Shown: positions 18,081-27,307, counted from the first letter of the stretch. The stretch: 64,000 nucleotides of DNA from Streptomyces qinglanensis (GCF_900111245.1 NZ_FOGO01000001.1:496001-560000), one strand, 5' to 3'. The notes: generated from the letters alone by a model not told the origin. Made by a program: numbers and translations.

Positions 18081-18314
18081 GTTCGTGACCGGCGCCGTGC
18101 CCGGCCACCCGATGACCGGGCGACGCAGCGGGTGCGGCCCCCTGTGCGCCCGATTCCTCCCGGTCCTGCCTGTCCGCCCCGACGCCGGTCGGCATCGCGG
18201 CCGGCCCCGCCGGAGTAGTCGCGTGACGGATACCTCACCGTACGCAGTGGCACTGCGTGCCCGGTCACGCCGTATCGTCTAGGAGCCCACCACCTCGTTG
18301 CGAGGAGCATCTTC

Positions 18315-18944
18315 ATGACCCCGCCCGTCGTCCAGTCGCTGCGCGAGCAGATCCGCGAGCATCTCGTGGAGGGGATCGTCAGCGGGCGGTGGAAGCCCGG
18401 TGAGCGGATCGTGGAGCGGCGGATCGCGGTGGAGCTGGAGGTCAGCCAGACGCCGGTGCGGGAGGCGCTGCGGGAGCTGGAGACGCTGCGGCTGATCGAG
18501 TCGGCGCCGAACAAGGGCGTGCGGGTGCGGGAGCTGTCGGCAGCGGATCTGGAGGAGATCTACCCGGTGCGGGCCGGGCTGGAGCAGATCGCCGCCGAGC
18601 TGGCGGTGCCCCGGCTGGCCGGGGACGTCTCCGCGCTGCGGCCCCACGTGGCGGCGCTGTACGAGGCGGACCGGCTCGGGGACGGGGAGGCCCAGGTGCG
18701 GCACACGGTGGCCTTCCACCGGGAGCTGGTCCGCGCCGCGGGCAACAGCGTGCTGCTGCACACCTGGGAGGGGCTGGGGATCGAGGTGTGGACGGCGCTG
18801 TCGATCCGCTGGCTCGGCACGGTGCAGGAGTCGTACGCGGAGGAGCACGAGGCCGTCATGGCGGCCATCGAGCGCCGCGACCCGCACATCGGTGCGCTGG
18901 TCAAGGAGCACGTGCTGGGCTGCGCGCCCGCCCCGCGGGACTGA
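18315..18944 (+). CDS. GntR-family (FadR/FCD subfamily) transcriptional regulator
   Basis: A 209-residue regulator. The winged helix-turn-helix is at about residues 8-70, including the classic VSQTPVREALRELE recognition segment. The helical FCD ligand domain is at about 77-200 with conserved Arg/His positions that usually bind a metal and a small carboxylate. It sits directly upstream of aceE on the same strand, as E. coli pdhR sits before aceEF, and a perfect 17-bp palindrome lies in the candidate aceE promoter. A role in sensing pyruvate, lactate or a related acid and controlling aceE is inferred. Confidence 0.88.
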   Translation: MTPPVVQSLREQIREHLVEGIVSGRWKPGERIVERRIAVELEVSQTPVREALRELETLRLIESAPNKGVRVRELSAADLEEIYPVRAGLEQIAAELAVPRLAGDVSALRPHVAALYEADRLGDGEAQVRHTVAFHRELVRAAGNSVLLHTWEGLGIEVWTALSIRWLGTVQESYAEEHEAVMAAIERRDPHIGALVKEHVLGCAPAPRD

Positions 18945-18957
18945 GGCGCGGCAGCCT

Positions 18958-18992
18958 GGCATTCGGTGCCGAATTTCGGGGCACGGAATGCC
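18958..18992 (+). terminator. Terminator/hairpin between gntR and aceE
   Basis: A 13-bp inverted repeat (18958-18970 with 18980-18992, one mismatch) with a 9-base loop is followed by ATTTTC. It would insulate aceE from read-through. Confidence 0.65.
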
Positions 18993-19029
18993 ATTTTCGG
19001 TCTGCGGGCGGGTTTTCCCTTCAGAACCT

Positions 19030-19059
19030 TTGATCGATCATCGATCAGAGGCGTACAGT
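19030..19059 (+). promoter_or_regulatory. Candidate aceE promoter overlapped by a perfect palindrome
   Basis: TTGATC (19030-19035) and TACAGT (19054-19059) are 18 bases apart. TGATCGATCATCGATCA (19031-19047) is a perfect 8+1+8 inverted repeat covering the -35 element and spacer, the usual place for a repressor operator. The predicted leader to the aceE ATG is about 100 bases. Confidence 0.6.
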
Positions 19060-19166
19060 CCCTTCGTTGGGTTCCCCCTGTCCTGCCCGTCAGGGTCCAC
19101 GACCCACCCGCACAACCGCCCTCCCGACCCGTTTGGAGGGGCCTACACGTCCGGAAGGTGGCCACC

Positions 19167-21860
19167 ATGCCCGATCCCGTACGCCCGTCGTATCCGAGCG
19201 AGCTGGACCAGCTCCCGGACCGTGATCCGCAGGAGACCGGCGAGTGGCGCGAGTCGCTCGACGCCGTCGCGGCACACGCGGGCGACGAACGAGCCGCGTA
19301 CCTGGTGTGTCGTACCGTCGAGCACGCCCGGAACAGCGGCCTGGCCGTACCGGCGCTGCTGGAGACGGAGTACGTCAACACGATCCCGACCTCGGCCGAA
19401 CCGGCCTTCCCGGGCGACGAGGCGATGGAGTCCCGCATCACCGCGTGGAACCGCTGGAACGCGGCGGCCATGGTCACCCGCGGCAGCCGCCAGGGGCTCG
19501 GCGGCCACATAGCCACCTTCGCCTCCGCCGCCTGGCTCTACGAGACCGGGTTCCAGCACTTCTTCCGCGGGAAGGAGGGCGAGGACGGCTCCGGCGACCA
19601 GCTCTACGTCCAGGGGCACGCCTCCCCCGGCGTCTACGCCCGCGCCTTCCTCGACGGACGGCTCACCGAGGCGCATCTGGACCGCTTCCGCCAGGAGGCC
19701 GGCGGCGAGGGACTGCCCTCGTACCCGCACCCGCGGCGGCTGCCCTGGCTGTGGGAGTTCCCCACCGTCTCCATGGGTCTGGGCCCGATCTCGGCGATCT
19801 ACCAGGCGCGGTTCAACCGCTATCTGACCCACCGCGGCATCAAGGACACCGCCGGATCCCACGTGTGGGCCTTCCTCGGCGACGGCGAGATGGACGAGCC
19901 GGAGTCGACCGCGGCACTGGCCCTGGCCGGGCGCGAGCAGCTGGACAACCTCACCTTCGTGATCAACTGCAACCTCCAGCGCCTCGACGGCCCGGTGCGG
20001 GCCAACTTCAAGATCGTGCAGGAGCTGGAGACCCAGTTCCGCGCGGCCGGATGGAACGTCGTGAAGTCGCTGTGGGGCAGCGCCTGGGACGAGGTCTTCG
20101 CGCTCGACACCACCGGTGCGCTGACCCGGCGGCTGCGCGAGGTGCCGGACGCGCAGTTCCAGACCTACGCCACCCGCGACGCGGCCTACATCCGCGAGCA
20201 CTTCTTCGGCGCCTCCCCCGCGCTCGCCGAGCTCGGCAGGCTGCTGACCGACGACAAGATCACCGAACTGTTCACGTCCTCCCGCGCCGGCCACGAGCCG
20301 CGCAAGGTGTACGCGGCCTACAAGGCGGCCGTCGAGCACAAGGGCGCGCCGACGGTGATCCTGGCGCAGACGGTCAAGGGCTGGACGCTGGGCCCGGGCT
20401 TCGAGTCCCGGAACGCCAACCACCAGATGAAGAAGCTCACGGGCAAGGAGTTCCGCGCCATGCGGGACCTGCTGGAGCTGCCGATCCCGGACAGCAAGCT
20501 GGACGACGAGCTGGTGCCGTACGTCCACCCGGGTGCCGACTCCCCCGAGGTGCGCTACCTCCAGGAGCGGCGCGCCGAGCTGGGCGGTCCGGCCCCGGCC
20601 CGCAAGGTGCACCCGGTCGGCCTGCCCGCGCCCGCCGACAAACCCTTCGACGCGCTCAAGAAGGGCTCGGGCTCGCAGGAGATCGCCACCACGATGGCGT
20701 TCGTGCGGCTGGTCAAGGACCTGATGCGGGACAAGGAGACCGGGAAGCGCTGGGTACCGATCGTGCCCGACGAGGCCCGGACCTTCGGTATGGAGTCGCT
20801 GTTCCCCTCGGCCGGCATCTACTCGCCGCTCGGCCAGAACTACGACCCGGTCGACCGCGACCAGCTGCTGTACTACAAGGAAGCCAAGGAAGGCCAGATC
20901 CTCAACGAGGGGATCACCGAGGCCGGTTCGCTGGCGGACTTCACCGCGGCCGCGACGTCGTACGCCACCCACGGCGAACCGATGATCCCGTTCTACATCT
21001 TCTACTCGATGTTCGGGTTCCAGCGCACCGCGGACCAGTTCTGGGCGCTGGCCGACCAGCTCGGCCGGGGCTTCGTCATCGGCGCCACCGCGGGCCGCAC
21101 CACGATGACGGGTGAGGGCCTCCAGCACGCCGACGGCCACTCGCACCTGCTGGCCTCCACCAATCCGGCGGTCGTCTCCTACGACCCGGCGTTCGCCTAC
21201 GAGGTCGGCGCCATCGTCAAGGACGGCCTGCGCCGGATGTACGGCCCGGACGCGGCGGCGCAGGAGGACGTCTTCTACTACCTGACGGTCTACAACGAGA
21301 CCAAGGTGCAGCCGCCCATGCCCGCGGGCGAGGGCGTCGAGGAGGGCATCCTCAAGGGGCTGTACCGCTTCCAGGAGGCGGCGGACGCCGCGGACGACGC
21401 GCCGCGCATCCAGCTCCTGGCCTCCGGTACGGCGATCCACTGGGTGCTGGAGGCGCAGCGGATCCTCGCCGAGGAGTGGGGCGTGGCGGCCGACGTGTGG
21501 TCGGCGCCGTCCTGGACGGAGCTGCGGCGCGAGGCCATGGACTGCGACGCCGCGGCGCTGCGCGGCGAGGAGCGGGTGCCGTACGTGACCCGCGCGCTGG
21601 GGGGCGCTCCCGGCCCGGTGCTGGCGGTCAGCGACTGGATGCGGGCCGTGCCCGACCAGATCAGCCAGTGGGTCGAGCAGGACTGGGCGTCGCTGGGCAC
21701 GGACGGGTTCGGGCTCTCCGACACCCGGGAGGCCGCGCGTCGCTACTTCGGCGTGGACGCCGAGTCGGTCGTGGTCGCCGCGCTGTCCCGGCTCGCGCGC
21801 CGGGGCGAGGTCAAGGCGGAGGACGTCCGCCGCGCCGCCGAGAAGTACGGCCTGGCCTGA
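19167..21860 (+). CDS. aceE: Pyruvate dehydrogenase E1 component, homodimeric type
   Basis: About 897 residues from ATG 19167, with GGAAGG at 19153-19158; a GTG at 19158 is a weaker option. This is the single-chain E1 that decarboxylates pyruvate with thiamine diphosphate and acetylates the E2 lipoyl group. The ThDP/Mg motif is GDGEMDEPEST followed by NLTFVINCNLQRLDG (about residues 240-280), and the length matches the family. Partners in this window are the E2 at 16250, E3 at 14800 and the lipoate genes. It is monocistronic judging from its own promoter and the strong terminator after it. Confidence 0.96.
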   Translation: MPDPVRPSYPSELDQLPDRDPQETGEWRESLDAVAAHAGDERAAYLVCRTVEHARNSGLAVPALLETEYVNTIPTSAEPAFPGDEAMESRITAWNRWNAAAMVTRGSRQGLGGHIATFASAAWLYETGFQHFFRGKEGEDGSGDQLYVQGHASPGVYARAFLDGRLTEAHLDRFRQEAGGEGLPSYPHPRRLPWLWEFPTVSMGLGPISAIYQARFNRYLTHRGIKDTAGSHVWAFLGDGEMDEPESTAALALAGREQLDNLTFVINCNLQRLDGPVRANFKIVQELETQFRAAGWNVVKSLWGSAWDEVFALDTTGALTRRLREVPDAQFQTYATRDAAYIREHFFGASPALAELGRLLTDDKITELFTSSRAGHEPRKVYAAYKAAVEHKGAPTVILAQTVKGWTLGPGFESRNANHQMKKLTGKEFRAMRDLLELPIPDSKLDDELVPYVHPGADSPEVRYLQERRAELGGPAPARKVHPVGLPAPADKPFDALKKGSGSQEIATTMAFVRLVKDLMRDKETGKRWVPIVPDEARTFGMESLFPSAGIYSPLGQNYDPVDRDQLLYYKEAKEGQILNEGITEAGSLADFTAAATSYATHGEPMIPFYIFYSMFGFQRTADQFWALADQLGRGFVIGATAGRTTMTGEGLQHADGHSHLLASTNPAVVSYDPAFAYEVGAIVKDGLRRMYGPDAAAQEDVFYYLTVYNETKVQPPMPAGEGVEEGILKGLYRFQEAADAADDAPRIQLLASGTAIHWVLEAQRILAEEWGVAADVWSAPSWTELRREAMDCDAAALRGEERVPYVTRALGGAPGPVLAVSDWMRAVPDQISQWVEQDWASLGTDGFGLSDTREAARRYFGVDAESVVVAALSRLARRGEVKAEDVRRAAEKYGLA

Positions 21861-21934
21861 CGCGGTCCGCCGCGTCCCGCCTCGGCGGCTCGGAAGAGCT
21901 CCGCGCGGGACGCGGCGGAAGGCACAGCAGGAAC

Positions 21935-21978
21935 GCGCGAAGGCCCTGCCCCGAGGAATGGGGGCAGGGCCTTCGCGC
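21935..21978. terminator. Strong bidirectional terminator
   Basis: A perfect 18-bp stem (21935-21952 with 21961-21978) and an 8-base loop lie between aceE and the convergent metS gene. Confidence 0.85.
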
Positions 21979-21990
21979 TGCTCCGGTGCG

Positions 21991-22025
21991 CGGTGGCCGG
22001 TGGCCGGTGACCGGTGACCGGTGTC
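21991..22025. repeat. 7-bp tandem repeat, five copies
   Basis: The unit CGGTGGC/CGGTGAC is repeated five times immediately after the terminator. Confidence 0.65.
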
Positions 22026-22054
22026 AGTACCGGTCCCGGCCACCGGTCGCCAGT

Positions 22055-22096
22055 CGCTGCGGCCCGGTCACTGCGGTCCGGTCACTGCGGTCCGGT
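22055..22096. repeat. 14-bp tandem repeat, three copies, touching the metS stop codon
   Basis: Units at 22055-22068, 22069-22082 and 22083-22096 (CACTGCGGTCCGGT; the first has two changes). The array ends at the first base of the metS stop codon. Confidence 0.7.
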
Positions 22097-22200
22097 CACT
22101 CCGACTCGGGGTGCTTGCGCAGTCGGAGGATGGCGGCTACCAGGCCGCCCCAGACGATGAGGATGGCCACGGCCATCATCACGATGGCTCCGGTCGACAT
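22096..22200 (-). CDS. metS: MetS-type small subunit of methionine/alanine importer
   Basis: A 34-residue protein: MSTGAIVMMAVAILIVWGG, then a short hydrophobic continuation and a charged tail ending HPESE. It is a single membrane segment. The start ATG at 22200 overlaps the stop of the transporter gene as TGATG, and GGAGG lies within the end of that gene, so the two are coupled. In Corynebacterium a similar tiny protein, MetS, is required by the transporter MetP. The assignment rests on size, topology and position. Confidence 0.85.
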   Translation of the reverse strand: MSTGAIVMMAVAILIVWGGLVAAILRLRKHPESE

Positions 22201-23738
22201 CAGCGCACCTCCTCACTGTCGGCAGTGCCCTCGGTCTCTCCCCCACCGGGTGCCCCGCGCCAGGGGATGAGCGAGATCAGCACGCCCACCAGCAGCGCGC
22301 CGGCGGCGACGCCCCATCCGGCCCAGGCGAGGAAGGAGAGCGGGTATCCGGCGTAGTTCTCGTCGAGCTCCTTGCGGAAGCTGTCGATCATCATCCAGCC
22401 GAGCACCAGCGGGGTGATGACCCCCAGGCAGACCCGCCACCAGGTGCCCAGCCGCACCGCCGAGGTCTCGTCGGCGTGGGCCTGGAAGGTCCGCAGGCGG
22501 CGCAGCACCCAGGCCATGACGATGAGGAAGACGAGCGCGGCGAGCGCGATGCCGTACTGGTTGATGAAGTGGTCGGCCGCGTCCAGCAGGGACAGGCCCG
22601 CGTCCGTGGGGAAGAGGGCCAGCGAGACCACCGCCAGCAGGCCGCCGACGGTCCACACGGCGGGCACCCGGCGCATGCCGGTGCGGTCCTGCACGGCCGA
22701 GATGACCACCTGCACGATGCTGATCAGCGAGGAGAGTCCCGCGATGGCCAGCGAGACGAAGAAGACCACCCCGAAGGCCGCACCCAGCGGCATCTGGGAG
22801 ATGACCGCCGGGAAGGCGATGAAGGCCAGCCCCACCCCTTCGCTGACGACGTCGCCGACGGCGGCGCCGCTGGACTGCGCCATGAAGCCCAGGGTGGCGA
22901 AGACTCCGATACCGGCCAGGATCTCGAAGGAGCTGTTGGCGAAGCCGGCCACCAGCGCGGAGCCGGTCAGGTCGGCGCGGCGGCCCAGGTAGGAGGCGTA
23001 GGTGACCATGATGCCGAAGCCGATGGAGAGCGAGAAGAAGATCTGCCCGTAGGCGGCGACCCAGACGCTGCCGTCGGTCAGCGCGCTCCAGTCGGGGGCG
23101 AAGAGGGCGTCCAGGCCCTTGGCCGCGCCGTCCAGCGTCACGGCGCGGACCACCAGGACGACGAAGAAGAGCACCAGGGCCGGGATGAAGATCTTGTTGG
23201 CCCGCTCGATGCCGCGGCGCACGCCCATCGCCAGGATGGCCAGCACGATCAGCCAGACGGCGAGCAGCGGCCAGAAGACGTTGCCGACGAAGGAGCTGGG
23301 GAGCCCGGGTTCGGCCGCGGCGTGCAGGAAGTCGCCGCCGAAGAACCCCTCGGGGTCGTCGCCCCAGTCCTTGCCGAAGGAGAATCCGGCGTACCGTACG
23401 GCCCACGCCACGATCACGGCGTAGTAGGAGGCGATGACGAAGCAGATGGCGACCTGCCACCAGCCGATCGCCTCGGCCGGGCGGGAGATCTGCCGGAAGG
23501 CCGCCGGTGGCGACTTCCGGTACTTCCGGCCGACCGTGTATTCGAGGATGAGCAGCGGGAGGCCCGCTGTGAGCAGCGCGACGAGATACGGGAGCAGGAA
23601 GGCCCCGCCGCCGTTCTTGTAGGCCTCAGCGGGAAAGCGCCAGATGTTTCCCAACCCGACGGCGGAGCCGATGGCCGCCATCAGGAATCCGGCCCGCGAG
23701 CCCCACTGTTCGCGCTGTTCGCGATTTTGCTGAGACAT
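22200..23738 (-). CDS. metP: Sodium-dependent neurotransmitter-symporter family transporter (MetP-like)
   Basis: A 512-residue polytopic membrane protein of the NSS/SNF family with about 11-12 membrane segments. The first segment has GSAVGLGNIWRFP, the unwound Na+/substrate-binding region typical of LeuT-like symporters. The start is ATG 23738, with AGGA about 8 bases upstream. Partnership with the small MetS-like gene suggests methionine/alanine uptake, but substrate cannot be read from the protein. It is divergent from a WYL-domain regulator with 74 bases between, and regulation by that protein is possible. Confidence 0.88.
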   Translation of the reverse strand: MSQQNREQREQWGSRAGFLMAAIGSAVGLGNIWRFPAEAYKNGGGAFLLPYLVALLTAGLPLLILEYTVGRKYRKSPPAAFRQISRPAEAIGWWQVAICFVIASYYAVIVAWAVRYAGFSFGKDWGDDPEGFFGGDFLHAAAEPGLPSSFVGNVFWPLLAVWLIVLAILAMGVRRGIERANKIFIPALVLFFVVLVVRAVTLDGAAKGLDALFAPDWSALTDGSVWVAAYGQIFFSLSIGFGIMVTYASYLGRRADLTGSALVAGFANSSFEILAGIGVFATLGFMAQSSGAAVGDVVSEGVGLAFIAFPAVISQMPLGAAFGVVFFVSLAIAGLSSLISIVQVVISAVQDRTGMRRVPAVWTVGGLLAVVSLALFPTDAGLSLLDAADHFINQYGIALAALVFLIVMAWVLRRLRTFQAHADETSAVRLGTWWRVCLGVITPLVLGWMMIDSFRKELDENYAGYPLSFLAWAGWGVAAGALLVGVLISLIPWRGAPGGGETEGTADSEEVR

Positions 23739-23812
23739 GACCGTTTCCTAGTTCGCTGTATAACGGGCGGAACGTTAACAGCGGGCCACGGCCCACGGGA
23801 GGAGTATTCAGC

Positions 23813-24979
23813 ATGCGGGCAGCCCGGCTGATCAGGATGGTGCTGCTGCTCCAGGCGCGACGGGAGATGACGGCCGCAGAGCTCGCAGCGGAACTGGAGG
23901 TCTCCGAGCGTACTGTCTCACGCGATGTCCTGGCACTCTCCGAAGCGGGCGTGCCGGTGTACGCGGACCGCGGACGTGCGGGCGGATACCGGCTGGTCGG
24001 CGGCTACCGCACCCGGCTGACCGGGATGGGCCGCAGCGAGGCGGAGGCGCTGTTCCTCTCCGGGGTGCCGTCGGCGCTGCGGGACCTGGGGCTGGCCGAC
24101 GCGGCCTCGGCGGCACGGCTGAAGGTCTCGGCGGCGCTGGACCCGGCGCTGGGCGATGTGCACGGCAGCGCGGCGCAGCGTTTCCATCTGGACGCGCCCG
24201 GCTGGTGGCAGGCGCCCGAGACCCCGGCGCTGCTGCCCGCGCTGGCCGACGCCGTCTGGTCCGACCGGAGGATTCTGGTCCGCTACCGCCGCGGGAACGC
24301 GCCCGGCGGCCGGGAGGTCGCGCGGGAGCTGGAGCCGCACGGGCTGGTGCTGAAGGCGGGCCGGTGGTATCTGGCGGCCCGCGTCCCGGCGGACGCCGGG
24401 CGGCAGGACCGGTCCCCCTGGCGGGTCTACCGGGTGGGGCGGTTCACCGAGGCCGTCGTGCACGACACGCACTTCGACCGGGACGGCGGATTCGACCTGG
24501 CCGGCTTCTGGACCGAGCACGCGGCGGCGTTCGCGCACTCGCTGCTGCGGTCGGAGGTGACACTGCGGCTGACCGGCCCGGGCGCCCGCCGGCTGCGGTA
24601 CGTCACCGACCGGGTCGCGGCCGACGAGGCGCTGGCGGGCGGCACCGTGGACGGGCGGGGCCGCACGACGGTGGCATTGCGGGTGGAGAGCGAAGAGGTG
24701 GGCTTCGAACAGCTTCTGACGCTGGGTCCGGAGTGCGAGGTCCTGGGCCCGCCGTCGCTGCGGCAGCGCTTCGCGGACGCGGCGCGGCGGACGGCGGCCC
24801 TCTACCCGGACGCCGCGGACGGTCCCGGCCCGGGGGACGACGGTCCGGCTCCGGGCCCGGGGCCGGAGAGGGGCCCGGGCCCGGCGGACCTCGCGGCGGG
24901 CGCGAGGGCGGCCGCCGCCGCCGACCCCGAGCCGGACCCCGCGGCGGGCCGGGAATCGGAGGCGGGCGCTCAGCGGTAG
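23813..24979 (+). CDS. WYL-domain (YafY-type) transcriptional regulator
   Basis: A 388-residue regulator. An N-terminal winged HTH (about 1-60; LAAELEVSERTVSRDVLALSEAGVPVYADRGRAGG) is followed by a WYL ligand-binding domain (about 135-205, including LKAGRWYLAARV) and a C-terminal WCX-like part to about 320. The last 65 residues are Pro/Gly/Ala/Glu low complexity and probably disordered. GGAGGAG precedes ATG 23813. Its 3' end overlaps the convergent SDR gene by 10 bases. It is divergent from metP, a plausible target. Confidence 0.9.
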   Translation: MRAARLIRMVLLLQARREMTAAELAAELEVSERTVSRDVLALSEAGVPVYADRGRAGGYRLVGGYRTRLTGMGRSEAEALFLSGVPSALRDLGLADAASAARLKVSAALDPALGDVHGSAAQRFHLDAPGWWQAPETPALLPALADAVWSDRRILVRYRRGNAPGGREVARELEPHGLVLKAGRWYLAARVPADAGRQDRSPWRVYRVGRFTEAVVHDTHFDRDGGFDLAGFWTEHAAAFAHSLLRSEVTLRLTGPGARRLRYVTDRVAADEALAGGTVDGRGRTTVALRVESEEVGFEQLLTLGPECEVLGPPSLRQRFADAARRTAALYPDAADGPGPGDDGPAPGPGPERGPGPADLAAGARAAAAADPEPDPAAGRESEAGAQR

Positions 24980-25977
24980 TCGGCCGCGTCCACCGGCATG
25001 TCGGCGTCGGCCCGCTCGATGTCGACGAGGTAGCGCCAGGCGTCCGGCGCCGAGCCGTCCGTGTCGGTGAAGCCGTAGGCCCGGGCCAGTCCGCCGCTGG
25101 AGAGGGACTGCCCGTTCCAGCGCGCCACCTGCGGGTCGGTGGCCAGCGCGGCCACGGCTCGGCCGACGAAGACGGGGCTCTCGGAGATGGCGAAGTGCGG
25201 GTCGAGAGCGCAGCCGTCCCGCCAGTTCTCCTCCGTCACCCGGAAATGGGTGTCGAGCATCGCCTCCGAGCGCAGCCAGCCCGGGGTCAGACAGACCGCT
25301 GTGGTGCCGTACTCCTCGGTCTCCCGGGCCAGCGCCCGGGCGACGCGCAGCGGCGCGGACTTGGCCAGGTCGTAGTAGACCGGCTCCCGGTAGCGCCGGT
25401 TGTACTCCTCGGTGCCGTCGGTGACCTCGACGAGCAGCCCGCCGGGACGCCGGGTCAGCAGCGGCAGCGCAAAGCTGCTGGTGATCAGGTGGGCGTCGAT
25501 GCTCAGCCGCAGCACCCGCAGCCCGTCGGCCAGGTCGTGCTCCCACAGCTTCTTGCCCCAGCCGACCAGATGGTCACCGCCCCACAGGTCGTTGACGAGG
25601 ATGTCGAGCGCGCCCGTCTCCCGGTCGATGCGCTCGATCAGTGCACGCACCCGGTCGGGGTCGAGGTGGTCGACGGCGACGGCGGTCGCGCTGCCTCCGC
25701 TCTCCTGACCGGCCTCGCTCGCCAGTTCGGCCGTCTCCTCGATCGTCTCGCTCGCCCGGCCGACCTCGCTGGTCGTCCCGCGGGTGGTACGGCCGGTGGC
25801 GTAGACGGCGGCCCCGGCCCGGCAGAGTTCGACGGCCATCGCCCGGCCCGCACCCCTGGTGGCTCCGGCGACCAGGGCGACCTTGCCAGCCAGCGGCCCT
25901 CGGGAACTGCTCTGCTGCTGCACCTGCTGCACCTGCTGCTCCTTCTCGCGGTTCTCGCGGTTCTCGCGGTGTCTCAC
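24970..25977 (-). CDS. Short-chain dehydrogenase/reductase
   Basis: About 335 residues. The start is GTG 25977, behind GGGAGG. The cofactor motif GATRGAGRAMAVE follows an N-terminal tail of 30 residues rich in Glu/Asn/Arg and Gln that is coded by 9-bp (GAGAACCGC) and CAG/GTG repeats. The catalytic YxxxK is in YYDLAKSA, with LVNDLWGG nearby. It is a cytoplasmic NAD(P)-dependent oxidoreductase; substrate unknown. The tail is absent from typical SDRs and looks like recent repeat expansion. It converges on the WYL gene and is divergent from the DUF4240 gene (223-base gap). Confidence 0.87.
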   Translation of the reverse strand: MRHRENRENREKEQQVQQVQQQSSSRGPLAGKVALVAGATRGAGRAMAVELCRAGAAVYATGRTTRGTTSEVGRASETIEETAELASEAGQESGGSATAVAVDHLDPDRVRALIERIDRETGALDILVNDLWGGDHLVGWGKKLWEHDLADGLRVLRLSIDAHLITSSFALPLLTRRPGGLLVEVTDGTEEYNRRYREPVYYDLAKSAPLRVARALARETEEYGTTAVCLTPGWLRSEAMLDTHFRVTEENWRDGCALDPHFAISESPVFVGRAVAALATDPQVARWNGQSLSSGGLARAYGFTDTDGSAPDAWRYLVDIERADADMPVDAADYR

Positions 25978-26200
25978 GGGCCTCCCGCGCCGTCGCCCGA
26001 CGCGCTGCGGCGTACCGCGGCGTCGGCCGAGCGCCCTCGGCCACGTCCGTTCGGGCGGGAAACGCTGCCAGCGATACCGGACACCGCCTGTCGGGTATCG
26101 GAACCGGAATTGCCGTGCGGTGCACCTCTCGTAACGACACAGCCGCATCTGGCGCATTCCGCGTGCATTGCGGGCTTCCAGGCCCGATGCTGAGGGCGTG

Positions 26201-26722
26201 ATGGACGAGACGGAGTTCTGGGAGCTGATCGACTCCACTCGGCAGGAGGCCGACAGCGACCCCCAGGAACAGGCGGATCTGCTGGTCGAGCGGCTGACGC
26301 AGCTCGATCCCGACGCGGTGACGTACTTCGCCCGCCACTTCGAGTCGCGCTACAACCGGGCTTATCAGTGGGATCTGTGGGCGGCCGCCTGGATCCTGCT
26401 GGACGGCGCGAGCGACGACGTCTTCGACGCCTTCCGCTGCTGGCTGATCGGCCAGGGCCGGGAAGTCTTCGAGGGCGCGGCCCACGACGCGGACGCGCTC
26501 GCCGAACTGCTGGACGACTTCGACGAGGAGCTGGACGGCGATGGCGAGGAGCTGGGCTTCGCGGCGGACGAGGCGTACGAGCAGCTCACCGGCGCCGTGC
26601 TGCCCGACCTGGGACTGCCGGAGGCTCCGGCCGACCCGGAGGGCGTCGCCCTCGACATGGAGGACGCCGGGGCGCTGGCCGACCGCCTGCCGCGGCTGTG
26701 GGACCGCTTCCGGGGCGAGTGA
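26201..26722 (+). CDS. DUF4240 protein
   Basis: A 173-residue acidic soluble protein. The start is MDETEFWELIDSTR at ATG 26201, with GAGGG upstream. The opening and the following WAAAWILLDGASDDVFDAFRCWLIGQG block match DUF4240, whose founder is a DNA-binding-like protein found near phage and antibiotic clusters; no biochemical role is established. A short hairpin follows immediately after the stop. Confidence 0.85.
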   Translation: MDETEFWELIDSTRQEADSDPQEQADLLVERLTQLDPDAVTYFARHFESRYNRAYQWDLWAAAWILLDGASDDVFDAFRCWLIGQGREVFEGAAHDADALAELLDDFDEELDGDGEELGFAADEAYEQLTGAVLPDLGLPEAPADPEGVALDMEDAGALADRLPRLWDRFRGE

Positions 26723-26742
26723 CCCCGGCACCCGCGCCGGGG
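26723..26742. terminator. Terminator between convergent DUF4240 and MarR genes
   Basis: CCCCGGC (26723-26729) pairs with 26736-26742 around a 6-base loop, directly after the TGA. Confidence 0.5.
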
Positions 26743-26803
26743 TGGGCCCGCCCCCGCGGCGCGGGAGCGGCTGACCCGGCCGGCGGCCGCCGCGCCCGGT
26801 GCC

Positions 26804-27247
26804 TCACTCCGGCCGTACCGCTCCCAGGTACGCCTCGCACCGGCCGAGCAGCGCGATCAACTGAGCCCGCTCCTCCTCGGTGAACTCGGCCGACAGGCCC
26901 CGCTCGACCCGTACGGCGCCCTCGTCGGCGCGGGCCAGGGTGTCGGTGCCCAGTTCGGTCAGCCGGGTCTCCAGCACGTTGCGGTGCCAGGCGTGCGGGG
27001 TGCGGGTGATGAGCGCGCGCTGTTCCAGGTTCTTGAGGATCGTGTTCATCGTCGGAGCCGTCACCCGGCAGGCCCGGGCCAGGGCGGCGGCCGGCATTCC
27101 GGGGTTCTCCGCGAGCTGGAGCAGCGCCGCGTACTGCGGGACCGTCAGCCCCGCGGGCTTGAGCACGGCGTGCTTGGCCGCCATCAACGCGTTGGACGCG
27201 TCCTTGAGGTACGAGCCCAGGCGCTCGCCGACGGGCATGGAGGTCAT
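26804..27247 (-). CDS. MarR-family transcriptional regulator
   Basis: About 147 residues from ATG 27247 (MTSMPVGERLG; ATG 27238 is possible). The winged HTH spans about residues 30-100: YAALLQLAENPGMPAAALARACRVTAPTMNTILKNLEQRALI, a typical MarR recognition helix plus wing. It is divergent from a secreted SMP-30-like gene. A perfect 14-bp palindrome lies between them and overlaps the promoter region, so autoregulation and control of the neighbour are likely. Ligand unknown. Confidence 0.88.
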   Translation of the reverse strand: MTSMPVGERLGSYLKDASNALMAAKHAVLKPAGLTVPQYAALLQLAENPGMPAAALARACRVTAPTMNTILKNLEQRALITRTPHAWHRNVLETRLTELGTDTLARADEGAVRVERGLSAEFTEEERAQLIALLGRCEAYLGAVRPE

Positions 27248-27283
27248 CCCGGCATCGTAACGACCAGCACCGGGATAAGTACC

Positions 27284-27307
27284 TTGACGAGTGATTAGAG
27301 CTCTAAT
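27284..27307. promoter_or_regulatory. Divergent promoter region with a perfect MarR-type operator
   Basis: ATTAGAGCTCTAAT (27294-27307) is a perfect 14-bp palindrome, AT-rich in very GC-rich DNA. TTGACG at 27284-27289 is a plus-strand -35 candidate. On the minus strand TACTTA (about 27280-27275) could be the marR -10, which would put the palindrome over its -35. Confidence 0.7.
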
